Assembly (NCBI RefSeq): GCF_018982945.1
Contig: NZ_JABRXE010000003.1
Location: forward strand, 124,001 to 188,000
DNA from: Anaerostipes faecalis
Lineage (GTDB): Bacteria > Bacillota > Clostridia > Lachnospirales > Lachnospiraceae
Reading direction: 5' to 3'
DNA: 64,000 bases
In this document: positions 1 to 8,381 of the stretch, in pieces
Layout: the number at the start of each line of letters is the position of its first letter
How positions within the stretch are numbered: position 1 is the first letter of the stretch
Program-made: the position numbers and the translations under genes
The notes under the pieces: generated by a model
What the model was told of the DNA's origin: nothing
Database searches by the model: none
The model's input: the letters and a program-made list of their open reading frames with translations, nothing else

Positions 1-90
1 TTAAAAAGCTGATTCATAAAAAGGAGAAAGATACAACTCATACAAACTTCCATAAAACAGCTGATGCAAAATAAATTTTATTCCATAGAA

Positions 91-126
91 AAAAGTGTGT
101 AAGCTCTGATTCGCTTACACACTTTT
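91..126. terminator. Intrinsic terminator after the SNF transporter
   Basis: A 14-bp perfect stem (AAAAGTGTGTAAGC pairing with GCTTACACACTTTT) closes an 8-nt loop. It lies seven bases past the stop codon of the minus-strand transporter and has A/T runs on both sides, so it could work in both directions. Confidence 0.85.
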
Positions 127-132
127 ATTTTT

Positions 133-1503
133 TTAAAAGAACTTATCAATATATCCCTGTACAAAAATAAACACTACGATCAATGGCAAAATATATGTCA
201 CATAAATTCTTGTCCATTCCGGGAATCTGATTCCTTCTCCTTCATTGGCTTCTTTTGTAAAGTTCTTCCAGCCCCATCCATACTTTGTTACACAAAACAG
301 AAGATATATCAAAGATCCCAAAGGAAGAATATTATTGCTGACAATAAAATCTTCCAGATCCTGTATAGTAGTTCCTGATCCAAGAGGCTCTATAAAGCTC
401 CACACATTGAATCCTAACGCACAAGGCAAAGATAATACAACAATTGCCACTGCATTAAAGGCAATTGATTTCTTTAGACTCCATCCCCACAAATCCTGTG
501 CAAAGGAAATAATATTCTGAAATACTGCAATAATCGTTGATAATGCTGCAAAACTCATAAACAGGAAGAATAAAGCACCCCATAAACGGCTTCCAGGCAT
601 TTCATTAAAAACATTTGGTAAAGTAATAAATACCAGATTAGGACCACTGTCCGGTCTTACACCAAATGCTGAACATGCAGGAAAAATAATTAACCCAGCC
701 ATCAATGCTACCAATGTATCCAGTATAGCTACATTGATTGCCTCTCCCGTCAATCGACGGCTTTTATCAATATAACTTCCGAAAATCGCAATGGCACCTA
801 TTCCAAGACTCAATGTAAAAAAGGCCTGTCCCATTGCTGCAGACACAACAGTCATTATCCCCTGTTTTTTCATTGCGCCAAAATCAGGAACCAGATAAAA
901 TTTTAATCCTTTAGCTGCTCCAGTTAAGGTTACACTTCTTACAATTAATATAAGGATTACCACAAACAGACATGACATCATTACAGTAGTGATCTTTTCC
1001 ACACCCTTTTCAAGTCCCATGGAACATACAAGAAATCCCAGTACAATTACCACCAGCATCCAGAAAATCTGAGTCCCAGGTTTTGAAAGCATAGTAGCAA
1101 AAATCCCTTCTACCTGTGCTGGCGTTTTTGCAACGAATTCACCTTTTATCATCTTAATGAAATAACAGATCATCCACCCTGCAACAGTTGTATAAAACAT
1201 CATGAGAAGATAATTTCCTGCCATTCCAATATAACTGTACCAATGCCATTTACTGCCCTTTGGTTCCAGTTTCTGAAAAGATGCAGCAATACTTCTCTGA
1301 CTGGCTCGTCCTACAGCATACTCCATTACCATAATCGGCAGTCCCAATACAAAAAGAAAAAACAAGTAGACCAATACAAATGCCGCACCTCCGTATTGCC
1401 CTGCAATAAACGGAAATCTCCAGACATTACCCAATCCTATGGCACATCCGGCAGAAATCAGAATAAATCCGATTCTTGATGAAAACTTTTCTCTCTTTTC
1501 CAC
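133..1503 (-). CDS. Sodium-dependent transporter of the SNF/NSS family
   Basis: The 456-residue protein is a polytopic inner-membrane Na+ symporter of the neurotransmitter:sodium symporter (LeuT-like) family, which typically imports amino acids or related amines. The N-terminal segment SRIGFILISAGCAIGLGNVW with RFPF following is the family's TM1 signature containing the unwound Na+/substrate site. About 11-12 hydrophobic helices follow, which matches bacterial members of about 450 residues. The start is GTG with AAGGAG about 8 nt upstream. The gene is monocistronic, with its own promoter and a terminator just past the stop. The substrate cannot be read from the sequence. Confidence 0.93.
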   Translation of the reverse strand: MEKREKFSSRIGFILISAGCAIGLGNVWRFPFIAGQYGGAAFVLVYLFFLFVLGLPIMVMEYAVGRASQRSIAASFQKLEPKGSKWHWYSYIGMAGNYLLMMFYTTVAGWMICYFIKMIKGEFVAKTPAQVEGIFATMLSKPGTQIFWMLVVIVLGFLVCSMGLEKGVEKITTVMMSCLFVVILILIVRSVTLTGAAKGLKFYLVPDFGAMKKQGIMTVVSAAMGQAFFTLSLGIGAIAIFGSYIDKSRRLTGEAINVAILDTLVALMAGLIIFPACSAFGVRPDSGPNLVFITLPNVFNEMPGSRLWGALFFLFMSFAALSTIIAVFQNIISFAQDLWGWSLKKSIAFNAVAIVVLSLPCALGFNVWSFIEPLGSGTTIQDLEDFIVSNNILPLGSLIYLLFCVTKYGWGWKNFTKEANEGEGIRFPEWTRIYVTYILPLIVVFIFVQGYIDKFF

Positions 1504-1543
1504 AATTCTCTCCTTACATTTTCATTATAATTCATAAAGCCAT

Positions 1544-1572
1544 ATTATACTCTATCTCACATAGACCGTCCA
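1544..1572 (-). promoter_or_regulatory. Probable SigA promoter of the SNF transporter
   Basis: On the minus strand TGGACG (-35, 4/6 matches) is separated by 17 nt from a perfect TATAAT (-10). It lies about 40 nt upstream of the GTG start, between the transporter and the end of the histidine kinase gene. Confidence 0.55.
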
Positions 1573-1598
1573 GTATCATTCCCATAACTTCCAGATGT

Positions 1599-2951
1599 TT
1601 ACAATGCCGGAAGCCAAAAAGAAAATACTGTACCTTCTCCGAAGGTACTTTCTACTTTTATTTCTCCACCATGAAGTCTTACGATCCATTTTACCATAGA
1701 CAATCCCAGTCCGGTTCCCTGAGAACTACTTCTGCTTTTATCTACCCGATAGAATCGATTCCATATTTTATCTAAAAACTCAGGTTGTATACCGATACCA
1801 TCATCTGCAATCTGTCCTTCCACCCGATTTTCATTTCTTCTTAAATCAATCCATATATGTCCTTTTTCTTTTCCATATGAGACAGCATTTTGAATCAAAT
1901 TCATCATCATTCGCATTAATAGTGTCTGGTCACCCTGCACCATAAGCTGTTCTTCCCCATGAACGGAAATAGATATACATTTCTGCTGTGCCTGTCCTTC
2001 CATCTCTTCTGCTACTATCTCTGTCAGCATACTAAAATCCACAGTTTCAAACTGACTGGCATTCACAGTTTTTTCTTCTCTTGCAATCATCAGCATTTGA
2101 GAAACCAGACGTGACATTTTCTGCGCCTGCCGTAAAAGAATCTCTACCTCTTCTCTTTGTTCCTGACTGAGATCTTGATTATCTAAAAGATATTCACACT
2201 CAGAAATCATCACCGCCACCGGAGTCCGCAATTCATGAGATGCATCAGCAGTAAATTGTTTTTCATTTTCAAATGATTCTTGAAGTCTCTCAAACATCTG
2301 ATTAAAACGCTCTGTCAAATGGTATATTTCATCCCTTGCCTTAGGTAAAGATAATCTCTGGGATAAGTCATCTCCACTGCTTATCCTATCTGCCTCCCCG
2401 CAAATAACATCTACTGACTTTAGTGCATGTTTTGTCATAAAATATCCAATCAGACCAATGATAAAAATTAATCCTGGAAACAGAAAAATGATAATATGCT
2501 TTGCTGTCTCCACAAATGTTTCCATGTTATGAATAGAAGTTATCCCTCGGATCCATAGAGCCTTCCCCTGTCCATAAGTTTGAATACTGTCATATACCAT
2601 CCACTGCTTCTGCCCCGTTTTTACAATTCTTGGCTGGCTGGATATCAAAGTCGTCTGTTTAGGAAAATCAACCGGCATGCTTCCATATAAAAGCCTTCCA
2701 GTTTCATCATACACACAAAACATAACTCCATCGTTATAAAATTCTGCATCACTGCTCATATAGTAGGTATCATCCTGAAACTTTATGTTTCCTGTAAATC
2801 CGGTCACCGCTCCCTGTACTTCTTCCTCTGTCGCAGACAAACCTGTTTTATTAACAAAAACTAGCGTCACAGAAAAAACAATCCCAAGAATTACCGCCAC
2901 AATTCCTGTATACCACAATGTGACTTTCATTTTAATTGAACATCTTTTCAT
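1599..2951 (-). CDS. Two-component sensor histidine kinase
   Basis: This is a 450-residue membrane sensor kinase. It has a TM helix near residues 10-33, an extracytoplasmic sensor loop of about 120 residues, a second TM near 152-173, a HAMP linker (about 174-228), a HisKA domain with phospho-acceptor His239 in the ASHELRTPV motif, and a HATPase_c domain with N box (LIQNAVSYG), G1 box (DDGIGI) and G2 box (GTGLGLSMVKWI). Its ATG overlaps the TGA of the upstream response regulator by 4 bp (ATGA), so the two are translationally coupled and surely cognate. A second possible start is Met8. The stimulus is unknown; the neighbouring lipoprotein may be a target or partner. Confidence 0.93.
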   Translation of the reverse strand: MKRCSIKMKVTLWYTGIVAVILGIVFSVTLVFVNKTGLSATEEEVQGAVTGFTGNIKFQDDTYYMSSDAEFYNDGVMFCVYDETGRLLYGSMPVDFPKQTTLISSQPRIVKTGQKQWMVYDSIQTYGQGKALWIRGITSIHNMETFVETAKHIIIFLFPGLIFIIGLIGYFMTKHALKSVDVICGEADRISSGDDLSQRLSLPKARDEIYHLTERFNQMFERLQESFENEKQFTADASHELRTPVAVMISECEYLLDNQDLSQEQREEVEILLRQAQKMSRLVSQMLMIAREEKTVNASQFETVDFSMLTEIVAEEMEGQAQQKCISISVHGEEQLMVQGDQTLLMRMMMNLIQNAVSYGKEKGHIWIDLRRNENRVEGQIADDGIGIQPEFLDKIWNRFYRVDKSRSSSQGTGLGLSMVKWIVRLHGGEIKVESTFGEGTVFSFWLPAL

Positions 2952-3622
2952 TCCACATCCCTCAGCACATATCCGGCTCCTCTGACTGTATGAATCAGTT
3001 TCCTTTCAAATCCTTCATCAATTTTTTTCCTAAGATACCGAATATAAACATCTATCACATTGGAACTGCCTTCAAAGTTAAAATCCCATGCATTTTGCTC
3101 AATCTGATTTCTGGATAACACAACATTTTTATTTCTCATAAGACATTCTAATATCATAAACTCTTTGGCAGAAAGAAAAATCTCTTTTCCATTTCTCCAG
3201 ACCTGTTTTGTATCACGATCCAATATAAGATCTGCTACTTCCAGCCGATTAGAAGTAAAACTAGGTTTCCGCCGCATCATGACCCGGATTCTTGCCAAAA
3301 GCTCATCAAAAGCAAAAGGTTTCACCAGATAATCATCAGCCCCCAGATCCAGTCCTTTTACTCTGTCTTCAATCCCGTCTTTCGCTGTCAGCATCAGAAT
3401 CGGTGTGTCCTTTCCCTGATTTCGAACTTCCTTTAAAATCGATAAACCATCCTTTCCCGGCACCATAATATCCAGAATCATTCCGTCATAAGAAGTCATG
3501 TCAATATAATCCATGGCTTCCAGTCCGTTTCCACAGGCATCCACACTGTATTTTTCTTTCACCAGCCTCTTTTTCAATATTTCCCTTAAATCTTTTTCAT
3601 CTTCTACTATTAATAATCTCAT
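2948..3622 (-). CDS. OmpR/PhoB-family response regulator
   Basis: The protein has a receiver domain with phospho-acceptor Asp51 (in GMILDIMVPG), the acidic pair in IVEDEKD and Lys in the LVKPF loop, followed by an OmpR-type winged helix ending in YIRYLRKKID and the wing motif TVRGAGYVL. I place the start at MRLLIVEDE because the seven codons upstream are not part of the fold and would begin with TTG. A TATAAT sits only 9 nt before this ATG and there is no clear Shine-Dalgarno, so the mRNA may be leaderless or very short-leadered if that hexamer is the -10. It is the first gene of the pair and is divergent from the lipoprotein at 3746. Confidence 0.92.
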   Translation of the reverse strand: MRLLIVEDEKDLREILKKRLVKEKYSVDACGNGLEAMDYIDMTSYDGMILDIMVPGKDGLSILKEVRNQGKDTPILMLTAKDGIEDRVKGLDLGADDYLVKPFAFDELLARIRVMMRRKPSFTSNRLEVADLILDRDTKQVWRNGKEIFLSAKEFMILECLMRNKNVVLSRNQIEQNAWDFNFEGSSNVIDVYIRYLRKKIDEGFERKLIHTVRGAGYVLRDVE

Positions 3623-3628
3623 AATGTA

Positions 3629-3654
3629 TTCATTATAATACAATTCAGAAATAT
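3629..3654. promoter_or_regulatory. Short palindrome at the response-regulator promoter
   Basis: TTCAGA-N4-TCTGAA is an inverted repeat located just upstream of the likely -10 (TATAAT on the minus strand) of the response-regulator gene. It could be an operator, but OmpR-family proteins usually bind direct repeats, so the assignment is weak. Confidence 0.3.
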
Positions 3655-3671
3655 CTGAAATAAGTTTTTCT

Positions 3672-3705
3672 TTTTAATGTTATTTTAATTTTTGGGTATT
3701 ATGAT
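3672..3705 (+). promoter_or_regulatory. PhoB/OmpR-like direct repeat overlapping the lipoprotein promoter
   Basis: TTTTAAT occurs twice (3672-3678 and 3683-3689) with the 11-bp period used by OmpR/PhoB-type activators. A -10-like TATGAT lies at 3700-3705, so the repeats cover the -35 position where class II activators bind. The divergently encoded response regulator is the obvious candidate. The region is AT-rich, so chance similarity is possible. Confidence 0.4.
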
Positions 3706-3745
3706 ATATATAAGCTAAAAGAAATAACGAAAGGAGATTTTAATT

Positions 3746-4243
3746 ATGAAAAGAAAATATTTTTTATTGATTACTGCTCTTATAGCTGTATTCGCATTTA
3801 CTGGATGTTCTAACACATCCAAAGATTCTACGGAGGCTACTACAACACAGGAGATTGCTACAGAGCAAACTAATAATCAGGCAACAGATAACCAGGATGA
3901 TGACAGTCAGACAGATGATAACACAGCAAATCAGAAAAATGATGATGCATATGACTTTTCTTCCTATAGCAAACGAATCAATGCAATAACCAAAAAAGTA
4001 AACAATGCTAAAACCAGTTCCAATAAACAGACAAATGCAAAACGTTTTTATTCTTTAAAAAAGCAAATTGACGCTATTGAAGATGATTTAGACAAATTGG
4101 ATGACTCTTTCGAAAATGCCTATGAAAATAATAAAATAACTTTTGAAACCTATGAAAAAAGAGAACGTTCTATTGATAAACTGGAAGATCAGCTGGAAAT
4201 GGCAGAAGATGCTCTTGAAAAGAAATTTGGAATTGATGACTAA
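3746..4243 (+). CDS. Small exported lipoprotein with coiled coil, unknown function
   Basis: The 165-residue protein has a lipoprotein signal (MKRKYFLLITALIAVFAFTGC; lipobox FTGC, Cys21), then a low-complexity linker of about 55 residues rich in Thr, Asp, Asn and Gln, then a charged helical region (about 75-160) with heptad-like spacing typical of a coiled coil. AAAGGAG precedes the ATG. It is transcribed divergently from a two-component system and has PhoB-like repeats at its promoter, so it may be an envelope-stress target or a sensor accessory. No enzymatic motif is visible and I do not recognise a named family. Confidence 0.75.
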   Translation: MKRKYFLLITALIAVFAFTGCSNTSKDSTEATTTQEIATEQTNNQATDNQDDDSQTDDNTANQKNDDAYDFSSYSKRINAITKKVNNAKTSSNKQTNAKRFYSLKKQIDAIEDDLDKLDDSFENAYENNKITFETYEKRERSIDKLEDQLEMAEDALEKKFGIDD

Positions 4244-4245
4244 AC

Positions 4246-4277
4246 AAAAAGGTGGATTTCTAAAAATCCACCTTTTT
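4246..4277. terminator. Intrinsic terminator of the lipoprotein gene
   Basis: AAAAAGGTGGATTT pairs with AAATCCACCTTTTT around a 4-nt CTAA loop, immediately after the lipoprotein stop codon. It also faces the minus-strand tRNA gene and could stop that transcript. Confidence 0.85.
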
Positions 4278-4290
4278 ATCATTAATAGCA

Positions 4291-4363
4291 AGCCGAAAAC
4301 CGGACTTGAACCGGCGACCCCTTCATTACGAGTGAAGTGCTCTACCAACTGAGCTATTTCGGC
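4291..4363 (-). tRNA. tRNA-Thr (anticodon CGT)
   Basis: Read on the minus strand the 73 nt form a full cloverleaf. Acceptor arm GCCGAAA pairs with TTTCGGC, the D arm is GCTC...GAGC, anticodon stem CTTCA/TGAAG closes the loop CTCGTAA giving anticodon CGT (Thr, codon ACG), and T arm GCCGG-TTCAAGT-CCGGT is canonical. The discriminator base is T and the CCA end is not encoded. It lies about 70 nt downstream of the crh-like gene and could be processed from the long operon transcript. Confidence 0.95.
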
Positions 4364-4434
4364 ATATATGAAAGCATACCTTACGGTGTAATTCACTATA
4401 TATTACGGTATGCTCTATGAGAATAGACTGAAAT

Positions 4435-4692
4435 CTATGCTCCTTTTGTTAAATAATTTTCAATCTGGGCTACTGCCTCTTCTTCGTCAGTTCCATCTGC
4501 AACAACTGTTAGATCATCAATCTGATACAGTCCCAGACTCATCATTCCCATGATACTTTTTACATTAACCTGCTTATTTCCAGCTTCAAATAAAATCTTA
4601 CTTTCAAACTGGCTTGCCATCTGTACAAGAAATGCAATCGGCCTGTCTTCTTCCTTTAATTCTGCCTGCACTTTAACCTTTTTAGAAATCAT
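4435..4692 (-). CDS. crh: Crh-like HPr protein without the catalytic histidine
   Basis: This 85-residue protein has the HPr fold length and keeps the regulatory HprK target: Ser46 lies in VNVKSIMGMMSLG, nearly identical to the Bacillus HPr Ser46 region. At the PTS active site, where HPr has His15-Ala-Arg-Pro, this protein has Glu15-Asp-Arg17-Pro18. It therefore should not accept phosphate from PEP/Enzyme I but could be phosphorylated by HprK. That is the definition of Crh, the catabolite-repression HPr, and B. subtilis crh also ends a rapZ-mgfK-whiA-crh operon. Its ATG overlaps the whiA TGA by 4 bp with GGAGGA inside whiA. Expected role: Ser-phosphorylated co-factor for CcpA-type control. Confidence 0.8.
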   Translation of the reverse strand: MISKKVKVQAELKEEDRPIAFLVQMASQFESKILFEAGNKQVNVKSIMGMMSLGLYQIDDLTVVADGTDEEEAVAQIENYLTKGA

Positions 4693-5615
4693 CCTTTTCC
4701 TCCTAATCTCATCTCTTCTGCCATCTTACTTATTTTCTTTAAACGATGATTGACTCCGGATTTTCCAACCGGAGGATTTAGCATGTCCCCAAGCTCCTTT
4801 AAGGTAGCTTCCGGATTCTCTAAACGCAAATAAGCAATATCTTGTAAACCCTGATTCAAATGATGAAGACCTTTGTGCTGCATGATATATTCAATATCTT
4901 CAACCTGCTTAACAGCAGCAGAAACTGTCTTATTAATGTTTGCCGTCTCACAATTCACACGGCGATTTACTGTATTACGCATTTCTTTGAGAATTCTTAC
5001 ATTCTCAAGCTCCATCAATGCAATATGTGCCTCCATAATATTAAGTACATCAACAATTTTGGCACCTTCTTTGATGTATACAACATAATATTTTTTCCGC
5101 AAGACAATTTTAGCATCCAATTCAAAAAAATTCAACACGTCTCGCAGCTGTTCTGCAATTTCTTCATCAGTCGAAACAACTTCAAAATGATAGTTTTTTT
5201 CTGGATCACTCATGGATCCTGCCGCTTGAAATGCTCCACGAATGTATGCCCTTTTACAGCATGTATTCTGCAGAACCATTCCTGATTCACCAGCTTCCAT
5301 AAGTTTTACCGCCTTCAATATTAAAACAGAATCAGGATGATTGTCAACACTTACTGTATAATTTCGACTTCTTTTGAGAAAATCATTGCGGCTTACATGT
5401 ATTTTTGCATGGATATCAAATACATCTTTTAGAAGAGTATAAAAACGTTTGGCTACAGATACTGTTTCTGTATGAATCTGAATATGATAGTTTCCTTCTT
5501 TCTCTGTCACCTCTCCACAGAACCGCACAAAAGCAGCCAGTTCCGCTATTTTACAATGTCTGGCACTTGTTTCATTTCTAGATAATTCTTCTTTCACGTT
5601 ACTTGAAAACGACAT
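4689..5615 (-). CDS. whiA: DNA-binding protein WhiA
   Basis: The 308-residue WhiA homologue has the characteristic N-terminal SFSSNVKEEL opening, a degenerate LAGLIDADG-like homing-endonuclease fold including RAYIRGAFQAAGSM at about 126-139, and a C-terminal helix-turn-helix region around NPEATLKELGDMLNPPVGKS (about 267-286). WhiA controls sporulation septation in Streptomyces and affects chromosome segregation and division in Firmicutes. It starts 3 bp after the rapZ stop with a GAGG spanning the junction, and overlaps crh by 4 bp, which puts it firmly in the operon. Confidence 0.95.
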   Translation of the reverse strand: MSFSSNVKEELSRNETSARHCKIAELAAFVRFCGEVTEKEGNYHIQIHTETVSVAKRFYTLLKDVFDIHAKIHVSRNDFLKRSRNYTVSVDNHPDSVLILKAVKLMEAGESGMVLQNTCCKRAYIRGAFQAAGSMSDPEKNYHFEVVSTDEEIAEQLRDVLNFFELDAKIVLRKKYYVVYIKEGAKIVDVLNIMEAHIALMELENVRILKEMRNTVNRRVNCETANINKTVSAAVKQVEDIEYIMQHKGLHHLNQGLQDIAYLRLENPEATLKELGDMLNPPVGKSGVNHRLKKISKMAEEMRLGGKG

Positions 5616-5618
5616 TTC

Positions 5619-6473
5619 CTACCTCATTATATCTCTATGCTCCACCTTAACAAAATATGGCAGATGTGATAGTTTTTCTGCCAGCGCATTGGTAATTGTT
5701 ACCGAACGATGCTTTCCACCTGTACATCCGATTCCTATGACCAGATTATATTTTCCTTCTTTTATATAATTTGGAATCAGAAATTCCATCATGTCATCCA
5801 GTTTCTCCAGAAACTGAACCGCTTCATCATATTTCATAACAAAATCCTGAATCGGTTTATCATTTCCCGTCAATGGACGCAGTTTCAGATCATAATATGG
5901 ATTTGGCAGGAATCTTACATCAAACACAAGATCCACATCTGCAGGAATTCCATATTTAAATCCAAAAGATACAACAGCAATCTGAAATCTTTCGTTTGTT
6001 TCTCCATCCACATAAATATGATCGATTTCCTCTTTCAGTTCACGGATCAGAAGGTGACTGGTATCAATCACATAAGTAGCCTGCTTCATAAGGAATTTCA
6101 TTGCTTCCCGTTCTTTTTCGATTCCATCTTCCACCCTTCCATCTCGTGATAAAGGATGATTTCTCCTTGTTTCTTTGTATCTCTTTAATAAAATGCGATT
6201 ACTTGCATTCAAATAAAGAATCTCTGGAGAAATGCCAAGATTCCTGATCTTATCAAGCATTGTCTCCAATTCTCCAATTCCCTCACCATTTCGAACATCG
6301 ATTCCCAGGGCAACATTGTGTATTTTTGCTGTTTTATCCAATGTCAGTTTTGCAAATTTATCCAACAGAGCTACTGGAAGATTATCTACACAAAAATATC
6401 CTATATCTTCCAATGTTTTCAATGCACTGCTCTTTCCTGCTCCTGACATTCCTGTTACAATTACAAATCTCAT
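5619..6473 (-). CDS. rapZ: RapZ-family nucleotide-binding protein (YvcJ)
   Basis: This is a P-loop protein of about 284 residues with Walker A GMSGAGKSS at its N terminus and a C-terminal domain containing VIGIGCTGGKHRSVTI, the hallmark of the RapZ/YvcJ family. In E. coli RapZ is an RNase adaptor for the GlmZ/GlmY small RNAs that control GlmS; in Bacillus the homologue hydrolyses nucleotides and affects competence. An upstream in-frame ATG would overlap murB, but the ATG of MRFVIVTG has AGAGGA at correct spacing just after the murB stop, so I use that start. The location beside murB fits a link to amino-sugar metabolism. Confidence 0.94.
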   Translation of the reverse strand: MRFVIVTGMSGAGKSSALKTLEDIGYFCVDNLPVALLDKFAKLTLDKTAKIHNVALGIDVRNGEGIGELETMLDKIRNLGISPEILYLNASNRILLKRYKETRRNHPLSRDGRVEDGIEKEREAMKFLMKQATYVIDTSHLLIRELKEEIDHIYVDGETNERFQIAVVSFGFKYGIPADVDLVFDVRFLPNPYYDLKLRPLTGNDKPIQDFVMKYDEAVQFLEKLDDMMEFLIPNYIKEGKYNLVIGIGCTGGKHRSVTITNALAEKLSHLPYFVKVEHRDIMR

Positions 6474-6486
6474 TTGCTCTTCCTCT

Positions 6487-7395
6487 TTAGAAACGTCCAA
6501 CTCTTTTCACTTCCGGCTCCATATTAACACCGAACTGTTCTTTTACTTTCTTTTGTACATCTGCAATCAGCTGCATAACATCTGCTGCAGTTGCATTTTC
6601 CTGATTGATCACAAAACCACAGTGTTTGTCTGAAACTCTTGCACCACCTACCTGATAACCTCTAAGACCTGCATCCTGAATAAGTTTCCCTGCGAAATAG
6701 CCTTCAGGACGTTTAAAGGTACTTCCTGCACTTGGATATTCCAATGGTTGTTTTGTACGTCTTGCAAGGGAATATTCATCCATTTTAGCCTGAATTTCCT
6801 CTGGATTTCCTTTCTTCAAGACAATGGTTCCCTCTAGAACAATATATTCATTTTTCAAAATATTACTTGTGCGGTATCCAAGTTCCAGTTCCTGTGCCGG
6901 TATTGTTTTAACATCGCCTTCTTTTGTAAGTACAGTCACCTCTTTTAGGACCTGTACTATTTCTCCTCCGTAAGCACCAGCATTCATCACTACTGCACCA
7001 CCAAAAGTTCCCGGAATGCCGCCTGCAAATTCAAAACCAGTCAGTTCTTCTGAGAGAGCTACCTTGGCTGCAGTACTAAGAAGCGTTCCTGCCTTAATTG
7101 TAATCTCATTTCCATTTACTGTAATGCCGCTAAAATTCTTATATATCTGAAGAACAATTCCATCCATACCCTCATCTGCCACCAGAAGGTTACTTCCATT
7201 TCCAAGGACAAAAACCGGAACTCCCTGTTTTTTTGCTGCTTCACAAACAGTTTTAATTTCTTCTATCGTATCTGGAACAATAAAAATATCAGCAGGTCCT
7301 CCAATACGAAATGTTGTATGATTTTTCATAGGCTCATTCAAAAGAATTTTTTCTTCTGAAATCACTTCTTTTAACTGATTGATCACCTTATTCAT
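6487..7395 (-). CDS. murB: UDP-N-acetylenolpyruvoylglucosamine reductase
   Basis: MurB is the FAD-dependent cytoplasmic enzyme that reduces UDP-GlcNAc-enolpyruvate to UDP-MurNAc with NADPH, the second committed step of peptidoglycan synthesis. The 302-residue protein shows the FAD-binding VLGNGSNLLVADEG segment, the GIPGTFGGAVVMNAGAYGGE signature and the catalytic YPSAGSTFKRP serine motif of type II MurB enzymes. It follows the ROK glucokinase by 48 nt and has GGAGG before its ATG. It is in the usual Clostridia order hprK-(glk)-murB-rapZ-whiA. Confidence 0.97.
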   Translation of the reverse strand: MNKVINQLKEVISEEKILLNEPMKNHTTFRIGGPADIFIVPDTIEEIKTVCEAAKKQGVPVFVLGNGSNLLVADEGMDGIVLQIYKNFSGITVNGNEITIKAGTLLSTAAKVALSEELTGFEFAGGIPGTFGGAVVMNAGAYGGEIVQVLKEVTVLTKEGDVKTIPAQELELGYRTSNILKNEYIVLEGTIVLKKGNPEEIQAKMDEYSLARRTKQPLEYPSAGSTFKRPEGYFAGKLIQDAGLRGYQVGGARVSDKHCGFVINQENATAADVMQLIADVQKKVKEQFGVNMEPEVKRVGRF

Positions 7396-7443
7396 GATTC
7401 CTCCAATGATTGCTTTTCTCTCTTTAATAATATCATTCTTTAT

Positions 7444-8379
7444 CTATGACAGCACCAGGCTTGCCGCACCAAAAATTCCAGCATCGTTTCCCAGTGTAGC
7501 AATAACAAATTTTCCATCCTGTACTTTACCAAATGTATATGTAGAATAGTACTTTTTAATAGCATCCAGTAAAATCTGTCCGGCTCTTGATACTCCGCCT
7601 CCGATTACAAAGACCTCAGGATCAACCATCAGGGCAATATTTCCAAATGCCAATGCAAGTTTCTGTCCAAGATGATCTACCTGCTCCATAGCAAAAGCAT
7701 CTCCTTCTTTTGCCAGATCAAAAATGTCTTTTGCTGTAATATCTTCCATATCTTTTAAAGCTGTGGCTTCACTGGTTTCTTTTAATGCCTTTTTTGTTTC
7801 ATATACAATTCCTGTTGCAGAAGCATATAACTCAAGACATCCTGTCTTTCCACAATTACATACTCTGTCATCTGCAGGATCTACCGTCATATGTCCAATT
7901 TCTCCACCGTATCCACGGCTTCCGTCAATAATCTTTCCATCCACGATAATTCCGCCGCCAACTCCTGTTCCAAGAGTTACCATAACAGCATTAGAATAAT
8001 CAGCTGCTGCACCTGTCCATAATTCACCTAATGCTGCTGCATTGGCATCATTGGTTACCTTTACAGGGCAATCCAGCATAGCAGATAATTCCTTTCCTAC
8101 ATTGACACTTCCCCATCCAAGATTTACACATTCATTTACTTTTGTAAATTCTAGAACAGCACCAGGAACTCCCACTCCTGCTCCTGCTAAATCTTCTTTA
8201 CTGATATTATGAGCGGCTATATTATCCTTAACAGAAGCTGCAATATCTGTTAAAATATTTTTCCCATTTTCTTCTTTTCTGGTTGGTATTTCCCATTTTT
8301 CCATCAGTTTCCCATCTTCAGAAAAAAGTCCCAGTTTAACCGTAGTTCCTCCAACATCAATTCCATATAAATATTTCAT
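7444..8379 (-). CDS. glcK: ROK-family glucokinase
   Basis: The 311-residue sugar kinase has the N-terminal phosphate loop IDVGGTTVKLGLF, the catalytic NDANAAALGE segment, the ROK zinc-site pattern GGEIGHMTV followed by CNCGKTGCLE, and the C-terminal VFVIGGGVSRAG motif. ROK glucokinases phosphorylate internal glucose with ATP, which matters when sugars enter without PTS phosphorylation. The gene lies 2 nt after hprK with GGAGG inside the hprK end, so glucose phosphorylation is co-expressed with the HPr kinase that senses glycolytic flux. Specificity for glucose over other hexoses is inferred from family and context. Confidence 0.92.
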   Translation of the reverse strand: MKYLYGIDVGGTTVKLGLFSEDGKLMEKWEIPTRKEENGKNILTDIAASVKDNIAAHNISKEDLAGAGVGVPGAVLEFTKVNECVNLGWGSVNVGKELSAMLDCPVKVTNDANAAALGELWTGAAADYSNAVMVTLGTGVGGGIIVDGKIIDGSRGYGGEIGHMTVDPADDRVCNCGKTGCLELYASATGIVYETKKALKETSEATALKDMEDITAKDIFDLAKEGDAFAMEQVDHLGQKLALAFGNIALMVDPEVFVIGGGVSRAGQILLDAIKKYYSTYTFGKVQDGKFVIATLGNDAGIFGAASLVLS

Positions 8380-8381
8380 GT

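Noticed and set aside
4088-4396. Minus-strand 102-codon ORF across the lipoprotein and tRNA
   Set aside because: It is antisense to the lipoprotein and runs through the tRNA-Thr gene; there is no RBS or known domain.
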